Shown here: positions 36,932 through 45,290 of the stretch, in pieces
How the letters are laid out: every line of letters begins with the position of its first letter
Numbering within the stretch: position 1 is the stretch's first letter
DNA from: Bacteroidota bacterium
GTDB lineage: Bacteria; Bacteroidota; Bacteroidia; Flavobacteriales_D; Sanyastnellaceae
Direction: 5' to 3'
DNA: 64,000 bases
NCBI GenBank assembly: GCA_027619225.1
Contig: JAQCFW010000001.1
Coordinates: 118,135 to 182,134, forward strand
Notes under the pieces: generated by a model
What the model was told of the DNA's origin: nothing
Seen by the model: the letters and a program-made list of their open reading frames with translations, nothing else
The model's database searches: none
Translations under genes and position numbers: made by a program

Positions 36932-38371
36932 ATGAACCTACAACATTACTATAAAACACGATTTCAAAATGACCTTACTGGATGCGGGGTTACAGAAGGT
37001 GCACTTGTAATTGCGGCGTGTAGTGGAGGTGTGGATTCGATGTGCCTCGTGAATGCAATGTTAAAAGTTGGGGCAAGGTTTGAAGTAGCACACGTGAATT
37101 TCAAGTTGCGGGGCGAGGACAGTGAGGCAGATTCAGCGAGCGTAGTGGCTTGGTGTGATGAAAATGGTGTGGTGTGTCACGTGAGGCATCTTCCCGCCGG
37201 TGAGGAGGCTGAGCAAAAGGGGAATGGGATTCAAGAGGCTGCAAGGCGGTTGAGGTATGCTTGGTTTGAACAATTGAGAGAGGAACGGGGTGGGAGCTTT
37301 ATTGCAGTTGCGCATCATTTAAAAGACCAAACCGAAACCTTGCTCATCAACCTTCTCAGAGGCGTTTCCCCATCTTCATTGGGGGCAATGGCACCAAGAA
37401 ACGTAAATACTGTAAGACCTTTTCTTAGTTGGAGCCAAGAAGAAATTGAAGAATGGGTAAAGCTTGATAAAGTTCCTTTTAGAGAGGATTTATCTAACAA
37501 CAGCACTAAGTATTTGAGAAACCGCATCCGAAACGAAGTACTGCCGTTGTTAGAATCTATCAGACCTGGTGCGATTTCTCACCTCGCAGAATGGACGAAT
37601 AGATTGAGATCTCAAGCTGTCGCAGTTGAAATTTCAATGAGCGATGCCTCCAGAGATATCGTTAAGTATTGTGACTTTTCATCAAACACTTCAGCAAACG
37701 ACCAAGCCAACGACCAAGCCAACGACCAAGCCAACGACCAAGCCAACGAAATTTGCAGAATAGACCTAAAATTACTAGGTGAATCTGCGTGGGGAGATCG
37801 TGTTTTGGATAAATTGTTAGCGGAAAGAAAATGGCCCTTAGGATCACGTGAACAAGCACACTTGCTCAAACGAGCATCCATCGGAGCAGAAGTAGTGTTT
37901 GAAGACGACTCGTTAGTTCGAGAGCGCGAATACATGATTTTAAGAAAATTTGAAGTAGAAAACGAAATGAATGAATCCGATTCTTCTTGTACGCTCAATA
38001 CCGAAAATGGGTCATTCAAAAATCTTTCATGGACTTGTGAAATCGAGGGTTTAGACCTGTCTCCACCACGATCTCCTGAAATTCTATGGCTTGATTTTCA
38101 CGCTCTTGAACACCCACTTATTTGGCGTACTTGGGAAAACGGAGACAAGCTAGATCCGAGTGGAATGGAAGGGAGTGTAAATATTAGCGACCTACTAACA
38201 CAATGGAAAGTGCCTCATCTTTCAAGATCCTCAGCTCGCGTACTGCAAGATGCCAAAGGGAATATCTTGTGGGTTTTCGTGGCTGGAGAAGAAGGGGTTT
38301 GGTCTAGAATTTCCAGGAAAGTAACCATTGCTAAATCCACAAAAAGATTAGTTTTAGAAGTGAAAATCTGA
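36932..38371 (+). CDS. tilS: tRNA(Ile)-lysidine synthase TilS
   Basis: Modifies the anticodon C34 of tRNA-Ile(CAU) to lysidine so that AUA is decoded as Ile; essential in most bacteria. The 479 residues begin with the PP-loop ACSGGVDSMCL, then HVNFKLRGEDSEAD, VAHHLKDQTETLLINLLRG, and DLSNNSTKYLRNRIR, all typical. The C-terminal substrate-binding domain follows (about 385-479). Between them a 12-bp tandem repeat adds four NDQA units (about residues 256-271), unusual in this enzyme. Confidence 0.93.
   Translation: MNLQHYYKTRFQNDLTGCGVTEGALVIAACSGGVDSMCLVNAMLKVGARFEVAHVNFKLRGEDSEADSASVVAWCDENGVVCHVRHLPAGEEAEQKGNGIQEAARRLRYAWFEQLREERGGSFIAVAHHLKDQTETLLINLLRGVSPSSLGAMAPRNVNTVRPFLSWSQEEIEEWVKLDKVPFREDLSNNSTKYLRNRIRNEVLPLLESIRPGAISHLAEWTNRLRSQAVAVEISMSDASRDIVKYCDFSSNTSANDQANDQANDQANDQANEICRIDLKLLGESAWGDRVLDKLLAERKWPLGSREQAHLLKRASIGAEVVFEDDSLVREREYMILRKFEVENEMNESDSSCTLNTENGSFKNLSWTCEIEGLDLSPPRSPEILWLDFHALEHPLIWRTWENGDKLDPSGMEGSVNISDLLTQWKVPHLSRSSARVLQDAKGNILWVFVAGEEGVWSRISRKVTIAKSTKRLVLEVKI
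37697..37749 (+). repeat. 12-bp tandem repeat inside tilS
   Basis: Four perfect copies of AACGACCAAGCC (37697-37744) plus a 5-base start of a fifth. The unit is a multiple of three and encodes NDQA, so copy-number changes would keep the frame. It lies in the linker after the N-terminal catalytic part of TilS. Confidence 0.95.
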
Positions 38372-38421
38372 ACCGTCTCCGGCCTAAGTTTATAAGCTAT
38401 TTCCCTAAAAATATTAAACGA

Positions 38422-38452
38422 TTTCACAAGCTCGTCGTACGAACTATCTTTG
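38422..38452 (+). promoter_or_regulatory. dsbD promoter (TTTC-N19-TATCTTTG)
   Basis: TTTC at 38422-38425, 19 bases, then a perfect TATCTTTG at 38445-38452, about 20 bases before the ATG at 38473. This is the main feature of the 101-base tilS-dsbD gap. Confidence 0.5.
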
Positions 38453-38472
38453 AACCCAAGAAAATCCCTACT

Positions 38473-40392
38473 ATGACACGTATTCTAACCGCTTTTATTT
38501 CGGTTTTCATCCTCGCAACTACCAGTATTTCTGATGCATCAGCTCAAATGGAGGATCCCATTTCATGGGAAATAAATCTCTATGAAGGTGCGAATGAAGG
38601 CGAAGTTCAAGTTGTATACCACGCTTCACTTGATGCCTGTTGGCACATTTATTCACAATTCTTAGCTACCGATGATGGTCCGATTGCGACAGCTTTTTAT
38701 ACAGATGCGGGTGAAGTTATCGCAGGGGTCGAGGAATGTACTCCTCATATTGAGTACGACCCCAACTTCTTGATGGACCTCAAGTTCTTCGATGAAGAAG
38801 TCTATTGGAAAGCGACTATAAAGCTCGCCAACATCTCGTCACCTGACACATTAAGGGGGTCTCTACTTTACATGGTTTGCAACGCAACGATGTGCCTACC
38901 TCCTACTGACATATATTACAAATTAGCATTGTCAGACATCAAGCCGTCTTCTGAACTTCCTGACCTTTGCCCTCCTTCAAAACAGGTATGTAAAGAAGGT
39001 GACTCAGACTCCAGCTCAGATGAAAAAGAAGGCGAAGGGTTGTTGTTGATTTTTCTAATGGGATTCGGTTTGGGACTCGCAGCTCTTTTCACGCCTTGCG
39101 TATTTCCACTCATCCCTATGACAGTAAGTTTTTTTACTAAAACAAGTAAGACCAAAGCAGCTGGTATCAAAAATGCCATCATCTATGGATTCTTCATCAT
39201 ATTTATCTATACCGCTTTAGGTCTATCTCTGACAGCTGTTTTCGGAGTTGACATCATGAACGTGATTTCTACTGACCCCTACTTCAACGTGGGATTATTC
39301 CTGCTCTTAGTTATATTCGGAGTGAGTTTCCTTGGATTCTTTGAGATTGCATTGCCTCAGAGTTGGGCTAACAAAGCTGATGCAGCATCTGACAAAGGAG
39401 GTTTAATAGGAATTTTCTTTATGGCGGCGACCTTAGCTATCGTTTCTTTTTCTTGTACTGGCCCGCTTATCGGAGGTGCTCTTGCTGGAGCGGCTACCGG
39501 ATCTTACGCAGCTCCTACAGCTGTGATGCTCGGGTTTTCTATCGCTCTCGCACTGCCATTTATGTTCTTCAGTGCTTTCCCTGGTTACCTCAACTCTCTG
39601 CCTACAGCGGGTGGATGGCTTAACACTGTGAAGGTTGTTTTAGGTCTGATCGAGATTGGGTTTGCCTTCAAATTCTTGAGCAATGCAGATCTAGTTCTTC
39701 AGTTGGGACTTCTTCCGAGAGAGATTTTTATCGGAATTTGGATCATCTTATCACTGGTGCTTGCCATTTACCTCTTCGGATTTATTCGATTCCCTCACGA
39801 CAGTAAGGGGGCGAAAATAGGAACCACGCGCAAAGTTCTAGGAATGATATTTCTACTCTTTGGTGGTTACATGGTTCCCGGTTTGTGGGGAGGCCCCGTA
39901 AATCTTATCTCTGGATTTCCACCTCCGGTATTTTATAGTCTCTATGCTCACGACGAAGGTTATGTTGATGCGCACTATACCGATTACGACGAAGCTATGG
40001 CTGCCGCTATCGAATCAGGCAAGCCACTTCTCCTCGATTTTACAGGGTGGGCTTGTGTGAATTGTAGAAAGATGGAAGAGCAGGTTTGGCCTGATGAACG
40101 CGTAGCTAAAATTTTGCACGAAGATGTGATCTTAGTGTCTCTATACGTTGACGACAGAACGGAAATTCCTGAAAGTCAGTGGCGTACCGAGGAGTATGGT
40201 GGGAAGGAATTTCACATCCGCACAATAGGTAAGAAGTGGTCTTATTTACAGGCATCACAGTTCAACCGAAATGCCCAACCTTATTACGTGTTAGTTGATC
40301 ACAAGGGCAACCAAATCGGCGGTTCTGCCGGCTACAATCCTGATGCTGACGTTTTCCTAGAATACCTCAACGACGCGCTCACAAAATTCTGA
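38473..40392 (+). CDS. dsbD: Thiol:disulfide interchange protein DsbD
   Basis: Moves reducing power from cytoplasmic thioredoxin to the periplasm. The 639 residues have a signal peptide (cleaved after SDASA, about residue 24), an N-terminal alpha domain with the redox pair C136/C141, eight membrane helices (about 188-440) with C209 in FTPCVFP and C328 in SFSCTGP, and a C-terminal thioredoxin domain with CVNC at 528-531. All three cysteine pairs of DsbD are present. It would keep periplasmic thiols reduced for cytochrome c maturation or disulfide repair. Confidence 0.94.
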   Translation: MTRILTAFISVFILATTSISDASAQMEDPISWEINLYEGANEGEVQVVYHASLDACWHIYSQFLATDDGPIATAFYTDAGEVIAGVEECTPHIEYDPNFLMDLKFFDEEVYWKATIKLANISSPDTLRGSLLYMVCNATMCLPPTDIYYKLALSDIKPSSELPDLCPPSKQVCKEGDSDSSSDEKEGEGLLLIFLMGFGLGLAALFTPCVFPLIPMTVSFFTKTSKTKAAGIKNAIIYGFFIIFIYTALGLSLTAVFGVDIMNVISTDPYFNVGLFLLLVIFGVSFLGFFEIALPQSWANKADAASDKGGLIGIFFMAATLAIVSFSCTGPLIGGALAGAATGSYAAPTAVMLGFSIALALPFMFFSAFPGYLNSLPTAGGWLNTVKVVLGLIEIGFAFKFLSNADLVLQLGLLPREIFIGIWIILSLVLAIYLFGFIRFPHDSKGAKIGTTRKVLGMIFLLFGGYMVPGLWGGPVNLISGFPPPVFYSLYAHDEGYVDAHYTDYDEAMAAAIESGKPLLLDFTGWACVNCRKMEEQVWPDERVAKILHEDVILVSLYVDDRTEIPESQWRTEEYGGKEFHIRTIGKKWSYLQASQFNRNAQPYYVLVDHKGNQIGGSAGYNPDADVFLEYLNDALTKF

Positions 40393-40474
40393 GGCACGCT
40401 CACAAATTATTGATATGCAATCGATAGATATTGTAGCACATTTGTCGAATGTTAAACGTACCACTTTTACCCCA

Positions 40475-40482
40475 TACCTTAG
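40475..40482 (+). promoter_or_regulatory. -7-like box (TACCTTAG) of gmhA
   Basis: TACCTTAG stands 5 bases before the ATG at 40488 and so supports that start over the longer frame from 40449. One mismatch to TAnnTTTG. Confidence 0.3.
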
Positions 40483-40487
40483 AGGAC

Positions 40488-41066
40488 ATGTCCGCAGCAA
40501 GAACTCATTTCAGAGAAGCGCTTTCACTTTTATCAAATTTGATAGAGGACGAGGCCTTTATTTCTTCAGTAGATTCTGCATCCAAAGCCCTCAGTTCGTG
40601 CCTACAATCAGGTGGAAAAATACTTAGTTGCGGAAATGGCGGCTCTATGAGCGATGCGATGCATTTCGCAGAAGAACTTTCTGGAAAATTTAGAGAAGAT
40701 AGGCCTGCCTATGCCGCTATCGCATTAAGTAGCCCTGCACATATTACATGTGTAGCTAACGATTACGGTTTCGATAAGATATTCTCCCGTGGAATAGAAG
40801 CTCTTGGCCGCCGTGGGGATGTTTTGCTCGCTATCTCTACAAGTGGTAACAGTTCTAACGTTCTCGAAGCTGCTCTTGCAGCTAAATCTAAAGGCATGAA
40901 GGTGCTCTCCCTAACAGGAGGTGACGGAGGTGACCTCGCAGCGTTAAGCGATTATGAAATACGAATCCCTTGGGATGGATATGCTGACCGTATTCAAGAG
41001 ATGCACATCAAATGCATCCACGCCATGATCGACTCCATAGAGAAATCGTTCATCTCGTTCCCTTAA
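40488..41066 (+). CDS. gmhA: Sedoheptulose-7-phosphate isomerase
   Basis: SIS-domain enzyme making D-glycero-D-manno-heptose-7-phosphate, the first step to LPS or S-layer heptose. The 192 residues from the ATG at 40488 equal the length of E. coli GmhA. The sequence follows it closely: GGKILSCGNGGSMSDAMHFAEELSGKFRE, HITCVANDYGFD, LAISTSGNSSNV and GYADRIQEMHIKCIH. An upstream ATG at 40449 would add 13 residues with no counterpart. No other heptose gene is nearby. Confidence 0.94.
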   Translation: MSAARTHFREALSLLSNLIEDEAFISSVDSASKALSSCLQSGGKILSCGNGGSMSDAMHFAEELSGKFREDRPAYAAIALSSPAHITCVANDYGFDKIFSRGIEALGRRGDVLLAISTSGNSSNVLEAALAAKSKGMKVLSLTGGDGGDLAALSDYEIRIPWDGYADRIQEMHIKCIHAMIDSIEKSFISFP

Positions 41067-41076
41067 GTCCCTCGCC

Positions 41077-42615
41077 ATGATAGTATCCACTTTCGGGTTT
41101 GCCGGTTCCCCCGGCTCCCCTTGCTTTGTGCGCGTAGAATTAAGGTTAGAAAGAGGGATTTTATTCCGTATTTCTGGCATAAGTAATCAAGCCGCTAGAG
41201 CTGCAGCTACAAGGATAAGGTCAGCGCTTATGGCCTGCGGCCACCGTTGGCCAGGCAAGGCGATCACCGTAAACCTTGCCCCGGCAGACCTCTCAAGGAC
41301 CTCAACAGCATTTGACTTACCGATCGCATTGGCCGTTCTTGCCTCTTCCGGTATCATACCGTCTTCTTCGCTAAAACATATAGCTGCGGCAGGCGAAATG
41401 GGGCTAGACGGTACGCTTAGGCCTTGGGCAACTTCAATTTTTGGGTTTGTTGAAACGTTTTCATCTGAGCTTTCCGACGTGCAAAATATCAAAACCCTAC
41501 TTGCCCCATCTAAATTTGACAGCTCGGATTCACCACTTCCACTCCAACTCTTCACACACCTAAGTGAAGTAATCGCATATTTAAAGTCTCCCAATAAAAC
41601 AAAGGTAAAACCCCATTTAATCGAAAATTCTTTTAATTCAATTGGCAACACATCTTCATTCTTAGAAGAAGTAACATTCGATATTATTAAAGGCGAAGAA
41701 ACAGCAAAAAGAATGGCTGTCATAGCAGCGGCTGGTAGTCATGATGTGATTATGCAAGGGCCACCAGGAACAGGTAAAACTGTTTTAGCAAAATGTATTC
41801 ATGCGCTACTTCCCGACCTTTCGGAGAAAGAGTTTTCTCAATGTAAATCAATTCATTCTGCTGCTGGACTATTCTTAAAGAGTTACAGAAATAGACCCCC
41901 GTGGTTATCTCCTCATACTTCTACAAACATGAATGGTCTGATTGGGTCTTGGAGCAATCTTAAGGGAAGAGGAGCAATCCCTGGTGCTTGGAGTCTTGCA
42001 CATAACGGAATCCTATTTTTAGATGAATTTGCGGAATTTAGTCGGGGAACTCTCGAAGCATGTCGAGCGCCATTAGAATCAAAAATGATTTCATTAGCAC
42101 GCGCCGCAGGGTCGACGACACTACCTGCATCTGCCTTATTAATAGCAGCAATGAACCCTTGCCCATGTGGAAGGGGGAACGGTGACAACGCTTCTTGCGA
42201 TTGTCAATCTAACGAAATCAGAAGATATCGTCGAAAAATTTCAGGACCTATAGCAGATAGAATAGCAATTCACTTAGAACTTGGGCATGAAATTAACGAT
42301 AGCATAGAAAATGGAACTAAGAATATTTCTTGGACAGAAGCAAAAAGCGCGGTAGCTCGAGTAAAAAAGTGGGTAGATAATAATCCAGGTGAAGAAAAAT
42401 TTGTTAACGGCCCACCTTTGACAGAAGCAGCCGCAGAATTACTCAACTCATGTAGAAGCGTACTTAAACTGTCTCATCGAGGAATTTACCACGTCCACGA
42501 CGTAGCCATGACGGCTGCGCTAATTGATGATAGCCCGTTAATCGAAGTGAAGCATATCGCAGAAGCTGGGGCAAGTAGGTTATTTGACAGACAATCTTGG
42601 ATGAACCCACGGTGA
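41077..42615 (+). CDS. ComM/YifB-family Mg-chelatase-like AAA+ ATPase
   Basis: AAA+ protein of the ComM/YifB group, which promotes branch migration during natural transformation in other bacteria. The 512 residues have an N-terminal Lon-S5-like domain (STFGFAGSPGSPCFVRVE; VNLAPADL; FDLPIALAVLAS), a Walker A GPPGTGKT (about residue 226), Walker B FLDEFAEF, and the AAMNPCPCGRGNGD cysteine motif typical of YifB. It begins 10 bases after gmhA, and its stop overlaps the next promoter. Confidence 0.92.
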   Translation: MIVSTFGFAGSPGSPCFVRVELRLERGILFRISGISNQAARAAATRIRSALMACGHRWPGKAITVNLAPADLSRTSTAFDLPIALAVLASSGIIPSSSLKHIAAAGEMGLDGTLRPWATSIFGFVETFSSELSDVQNIKTLLAPSKFDSSDSPLPLQLFTHLSEVIAYLKSPNKTKVKPHLIENSFNSIGNTSSFLEEVTFDIIKGEETAKRMAVIAAAGSHDVIMQGPPGTGKTVLAKCIHALLPDLSEKEFSQCKSIHSAAGLFLKSYRNRPPWLSPHTSTNMNGLIGSWSNLKGRGAIPGAWSLAHNGILFLDEFAEFSRGTLEACRAPLESKMISLARAAGSTTLPASALLIAAMNPCPCGRGNGDNASCDCQSNEIRRYRRKISGPIADRIAIHLELGHEINDSIENGTKNISWTEAKSAVARVKKWVDNNPGEEKFVNGPPLTEAAAELLNSCRSVLKLSHRGIYHVHDVAMTAALIDDSPLIEVKHIAEAGASRLFDRQSWMNPR

Positions 42616-42625
42616 GTTAAATTTG
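42597..42625 (+). promoter_or_regulatory. gamma-CA gene promoter (TTG-N18-TAAATTTG)
   Basis: TTG at 42597-42599 inside the end of the comM-like gene, 18 bases, then a perfect TAAATTTG at 42618-42625, just after that gene's stop. The ATG at 42630 follows after 4 bases, so the mRNA is predicted to be leaderless. Confidence 0.6.
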
Positions 42626-42629
42626 CATT

Positions 42630-43163
42630 ATGCAAAAACAAAATCCCGTTATTCTTTCCGCAAGAGGAAAATCACCTCAGATCTCAGACTCTGTATGGCT
42701 TGCGCCTAATTGTACTGTTGTAGGTGAAGTTACTCTGGGGGAAGAGAGTACTGTTTGGTTCGGAGCGGTCATCAGAGGAGACGTAGCATCAATTACAATA
42801 GGCAGTAGGGTAAATATCCAAGATGGTGCTGTGATTCATGCAACTTTTGGGAAATCGTTCACCGTTTTAGAAGACAGGGTTAGCATAGGTCACAACGCCA
42901 TAGTCCATGGCGCTCACATCTGTGAAGGAGCTCTAATTGGGATGAGTTCAGTTGTCATGGATAACGTGGTGGTTGGTGCTGGTGCTGTTGTAGCAGCTGG
43001 TGCTGTTGTTTTAGAGGGAACCCAAATTCCACCCGGCATGCTTTACGCTGGAGTCCCCGCAAAACAAAGAGGAGAAGTTCGAGCTGATTTGGCAGATCAC
43101 CTAAGCGCTACCGCCGACAGATACGTTGAATACGCTGACTGGTTTCGTGGAAGTGAGGTGTAA
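42630..43163 (+). CDS. Gamma-carbonic-anhydrase-like hexapeptide protein
   Basis: Left-handed beta-helix protein of the gamma-carbonic-anhydrase/PaaY family, 177 residues. The hexapeptide repeats run from about 15 to 145. The zinc-site-like histidines are in VNIQDGAVIHATFG and SIGHNAIVHGAHICEG. Family members include real carbonic anhydrases and enzymes or scaffolds of unknown activity, so the reaction is not certain. It is convergent with murI (11 bases). Confidence 0.88.
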   Translation: MQKQNPVILSARGKSPQISDSVWLAPNCTVVGEVTLGEESTVWFGAVIRGDVASITIGSRVNIQDGAVIHATFGKSFTVLEDRVSIGHNAIVHGAHICEGALIGMSSVVMDNVVVGAGAVVAAGAVVLEGTQIPPGMLYAGVPAKQRGEVRADLADHLSATADRYVEYADWFRGSEV

Positions 43164-43174
43164 CCCAGTTTATC

Positions 43175-43969
43175 TTAACCGAAACTCACCTCCTCTAAAT
43201 TTATATCGGACCCGAAGAAATGGTGGGCGCTAAATATAAAGTTCTTAGTTAGATCAGATACTTGGAACTTATGCTCTGGAGTATCTGGGTGAGAATTTTC
43301 TGTGAGCACTCGTTTTAACTCTTGGGCTATAATCTTAGGAGAATCTATAACTTTAACTCCTTTCGGTAATAGAGCTTGAATCTTTTCTTTGACTAAAGGA
43401 TAGTGAGTGCAACCTAAGATTATAGAATCGATCTTATTGAAGCTGTCGTCAGCAAAGTATGCCTCTAAAACTGCCCCCGGAATGCTATCGTTAAAGAATC
43501 CCTCTTCAATTGCAGAGGCAAGAAGTGGAGTAGCTCGTGAAACTAGAGTGGAATTCGCATTTAGCTGATTCATAGTTTTGCTATAAAGTCCAGATGAAAT
43601 AGTCGCTCTGGTGCCAATGAGCCCTACAATTTGAGAACCCTTTTCAGCTGATATTGACCTTATAACAGGTGTAACCATATCTATTACAGGTACATTTGGA
43701 CCAGCAGCCTCAACGATAGCTTCAATAGCGTTACTTGAAGCTGAATTGCATGCAACAACAATTGCCTTGCATCCACTCTCAACTAAATGTTGCGTAATAC
43801 GTGAAGAGTAGCGCCTTATTAATTCTGGAGATTTTTCTCCATATGGAAGATGGGCAGTATCTCCAAAGTACAGAAGAGACTCATTGGGAAGTAGGTCATA
43901 AATAGCACGGGCAACTGTTAGGCCACCAATGCCTGAATCGAAAATTCCTATGGGTCGTCGTTCTATCAC
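43175..43969 (-). CDS. murI: Glutamate racemase
   Basis: Supplies D-glutamate for peptidoglycan. The 264 residues have the two catalytic cysteines in VACNSASS and GCTHYPL, with GIFDSGIGGLTVARAI and YFGDTAHLPYG at the N-terminus. It overlaps the second ompH gene by 4 bases and ends the leftward envelope operon. Confidence 0.96.
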   Translation of the reverse strand: MIERRPIGIFDSGIGGLTVARAIYDLLPNESLLYFGDTAHLPYGEKSPELIRRYSSRITQHLVESGCKAIVVACNSASSNAIEAIVEAAGPNVPVIDMVTPVIRSISAEKGSQIVGLIGTRATISSGLYSKTMNQLNANSTLVSRATPLLASAIEEGFFNDSIPGAVLEAYFADDSFNKIDSIILGCTHYPLVKEKIQALLPKGVKVIDSPKIIAQELKRVLTENSHPDTPEHKFQVSDLTKNFIFSAHHFFGSDINLEEVSFG

Positions 43970-44460
43970 ATGCCGAGTTTAGTGCGAACTAAATCTGTTA
44001 CATCCTCTCCTCCATTGTATAGAGTTGCTCCCATACTAGCATCGAAAATGTAGGTAAATCCATGCTCAGACCCCACTGCTTCTATTGCATCCCTTACGCG
44101 TGCTATCATAGGTGAAAGTAGTGATTCTTCTAATCCAGACAGCTCAGCTTGAACAGTAGTGCCAAACTCTTGAAGACCTCGGTCTAGACCTTGTATCTCA
44201 CGTTCCTTTGACTCGCGTATTGCTGCTGGCCATGACTCGGCTTTCGCTTGATATTCTGCATACTTATTTTGTAGGTCCTCTTGCATACGAGTCATCTCCT
44301 GCTCAAATTCCATCGCTGTAGACTCTATAGAAGCTTGCGCCTCAGCACGCTCTGGAAGGTTAAGAAGTAAATTCTGGGCATCAATATGACCAAATTTTTG
44401 GGCCAAAGCTCCAAATGACATGAAGCCTATAAGGCCACAAAGAAGTATAAACTGTTTCAT
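43966..44460 (-). CDS. OmpH/Skp-family periplasmic chaperone (copy 2)
   Basis: Skp-like jellyfish chaperone for outer-membrane proteins. The 164 residues from the ATG at 44460 have a signal peptide (KQFILLCGLIGFMSFGALA, cleavage before QKFGHIDAQ) and a long charged coiled-coil region (about 40-110). The frame extends to 44592 but only by running through the neighbouring gene and burying the signal peptide, so I rejected the longer form. A second OmpH lies just upstream. Such pairs next to bamA are usual in Bacteroidota. Confidence 0.9.
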   Translation of the reverse strand: MKQFILLCGLIGFMSFGALAQKFGHIDAQNLLLNLPERAEAQASIESTAMEFEQEMTRMQEDLQNKYAEYQAKAESWPAAIRESKEREIQGLDRGLQEFGTTVQAELSGLEESLLSPMIARVRDAIEAVGSEHGFTYIFDASMGATLYNGGEDVTDLVRTKLGM

Positions 44461-44464
44461 AAAA

Positions 44465-44496
44465 ATAGATTGATTGCTAAATAGATTGATTGCTAA
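44465..44496. repeat. 16-bp perfect tandem duplication between ompH genes
   Basis: Two abutting identical 16-base units ATAGATTGATTGCTAA fill almost the whole gap between the two ompH genes (44461-44497). They look like a recent slippage duplication and set the distance between the first gene's stop and the second gene's start. Confidence 0.95.
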
Positions 44497-44497
44497 A

Positions 44498-45202
44498 TTA
44501 TTGTTTTTCACCTTTAGACCCACCAGTAGTCCCACCACGGGCATCATTAATAGTTGATCTGCCAGCATCACGAACAGAGTCGCGTGCCCCATTCACCGCA
44601 TCACGTGCCTTGCCAACTGCTCCACCGTCTCCTTCTTCCTTTTCAACTTCTATAGTCTCGCCAGGAACATAACCTAGCTTTTTGATAAGACGGTCTGAGA
44701 TATCGTACTTGGGATTGGTATACAGCATGTTGCTTTGATTGCTCTTGTCGAAGATGACCATGTAACCTGAACCCCCAGCGATATCTTTTAATTCTTCGAA
44801 AATAAGCTGTTGAACCGGCTCGATAAGTTCTTGACGCTTTTCAAAAAGCTCTCCTTCCACACCAAATTTTTGCTTTTGCATTTCTTTTGCCTCAGCTCTT
44901 TTTTTGATGATTTCCTGCTCACGCTTTTGTCGCATTTCCTTCGTGAGAAGAACTCTTTCGGCGCGGTAAGCAACTTCAAGTCTATCGGCAGCCTCTAGCT
45001 TGGTTTCTATTTCCGCTTGCCACTCAATTGCGTAAGAATTAAGCTCCTGCTGTGCAGAAGCGTAATCAGGCATGTGAAGTAAAACATAATCAGAATCTAT
45101 GTAGGCAAACTTCTGAGCTGATGCACTTTGCGGAGCGAAAGAGAACAGTGCAATCGCGAAAGCGGCGAGAGTGATTTTATAATTTGGGGAAATTCGTGAC
45201 AT
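44498..45202 (-). CDS. OmpH/Skp-family periplasmic chaperone (copy 1)
   Basis: 234 residues with a signal peptide (cleaved near SASA, about residue 29) followed by QKFAYIDSDYVLLHMPDY, the OmpH/Skp start, and a long coiled coil (about 50-130). Unlike copy 2 it carries a 45-residue hydrophilic tail rich in Gly, Arg, Asp and Ser (about 190-234), probably disordered. It is first of the ompH pair and is preceded by a TAACTTCG promoter box, so chaperone-murI transcription may start here as well as from the bamA operon. Confidence 0.9.
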   Translation of the reverse strand: MSRISPNYKITLAAFAIALFSFAPQSASAQKFAYIDSDYVLLHMPDYASAQQELNSYAIEWQAEIETKLEAADRLEVAYRAERVLLTKEMRQKREQEIIKKRAEAKEMQKQKFGVEGELFEKRQELIEPVQQLIFEELKDIAGGSGYMVIFDKSNQSNMLYTNPKYDISDRLIKKLGYVPGETIEVEKEEGDGGAVGKARDAVNGARDSVRDAGRSTINDARGGTTGGSKGEKQ

Positions 45203-45219
45203 CTTGAATTTATTCTTTG

Positions 45220-45227
45220 CGAAGTTA
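45220..45227 (-). promoter_or_regulatory. -7 box (TAACTTCG) before ompH copy 1
   Basis: On the minus strand TAACTTCG, preceded by T and followed by CAAAGAAT, lies 17 bases before the ATG at 45202. A similar string occurs upstream of the LD-carboxypeptidase gene (60870-60890). It sits in the 88-base bamA-ompH gap, which shows no other feature. Confidence 0.4.
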
Positions 45228-45290
45228 ATGAACGTAACGCTGACTCGCTTGGCTATTAACGTAGAATTATACCAATCATTGTTATATGTA

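Noticed and set aside
37697..37749. Short repeat array as a possible CRISPR
   Set aside because: Units are 12 bases, directly abutting, with no spacers, and are in frame inside tilS.
43155..43192. GAGGTG/CACCTC pairing between gamma-CA and murI ends
   Set aside because: A 6-bp stem with a 26-base loop and no T-run is too weak for a terminator call.
44461..44592. Upstream extension of ompH copy 2
   Set aside because: It overlaps the end of ompH copy 1 in another frame and hides the signal peptide starting at 44460.
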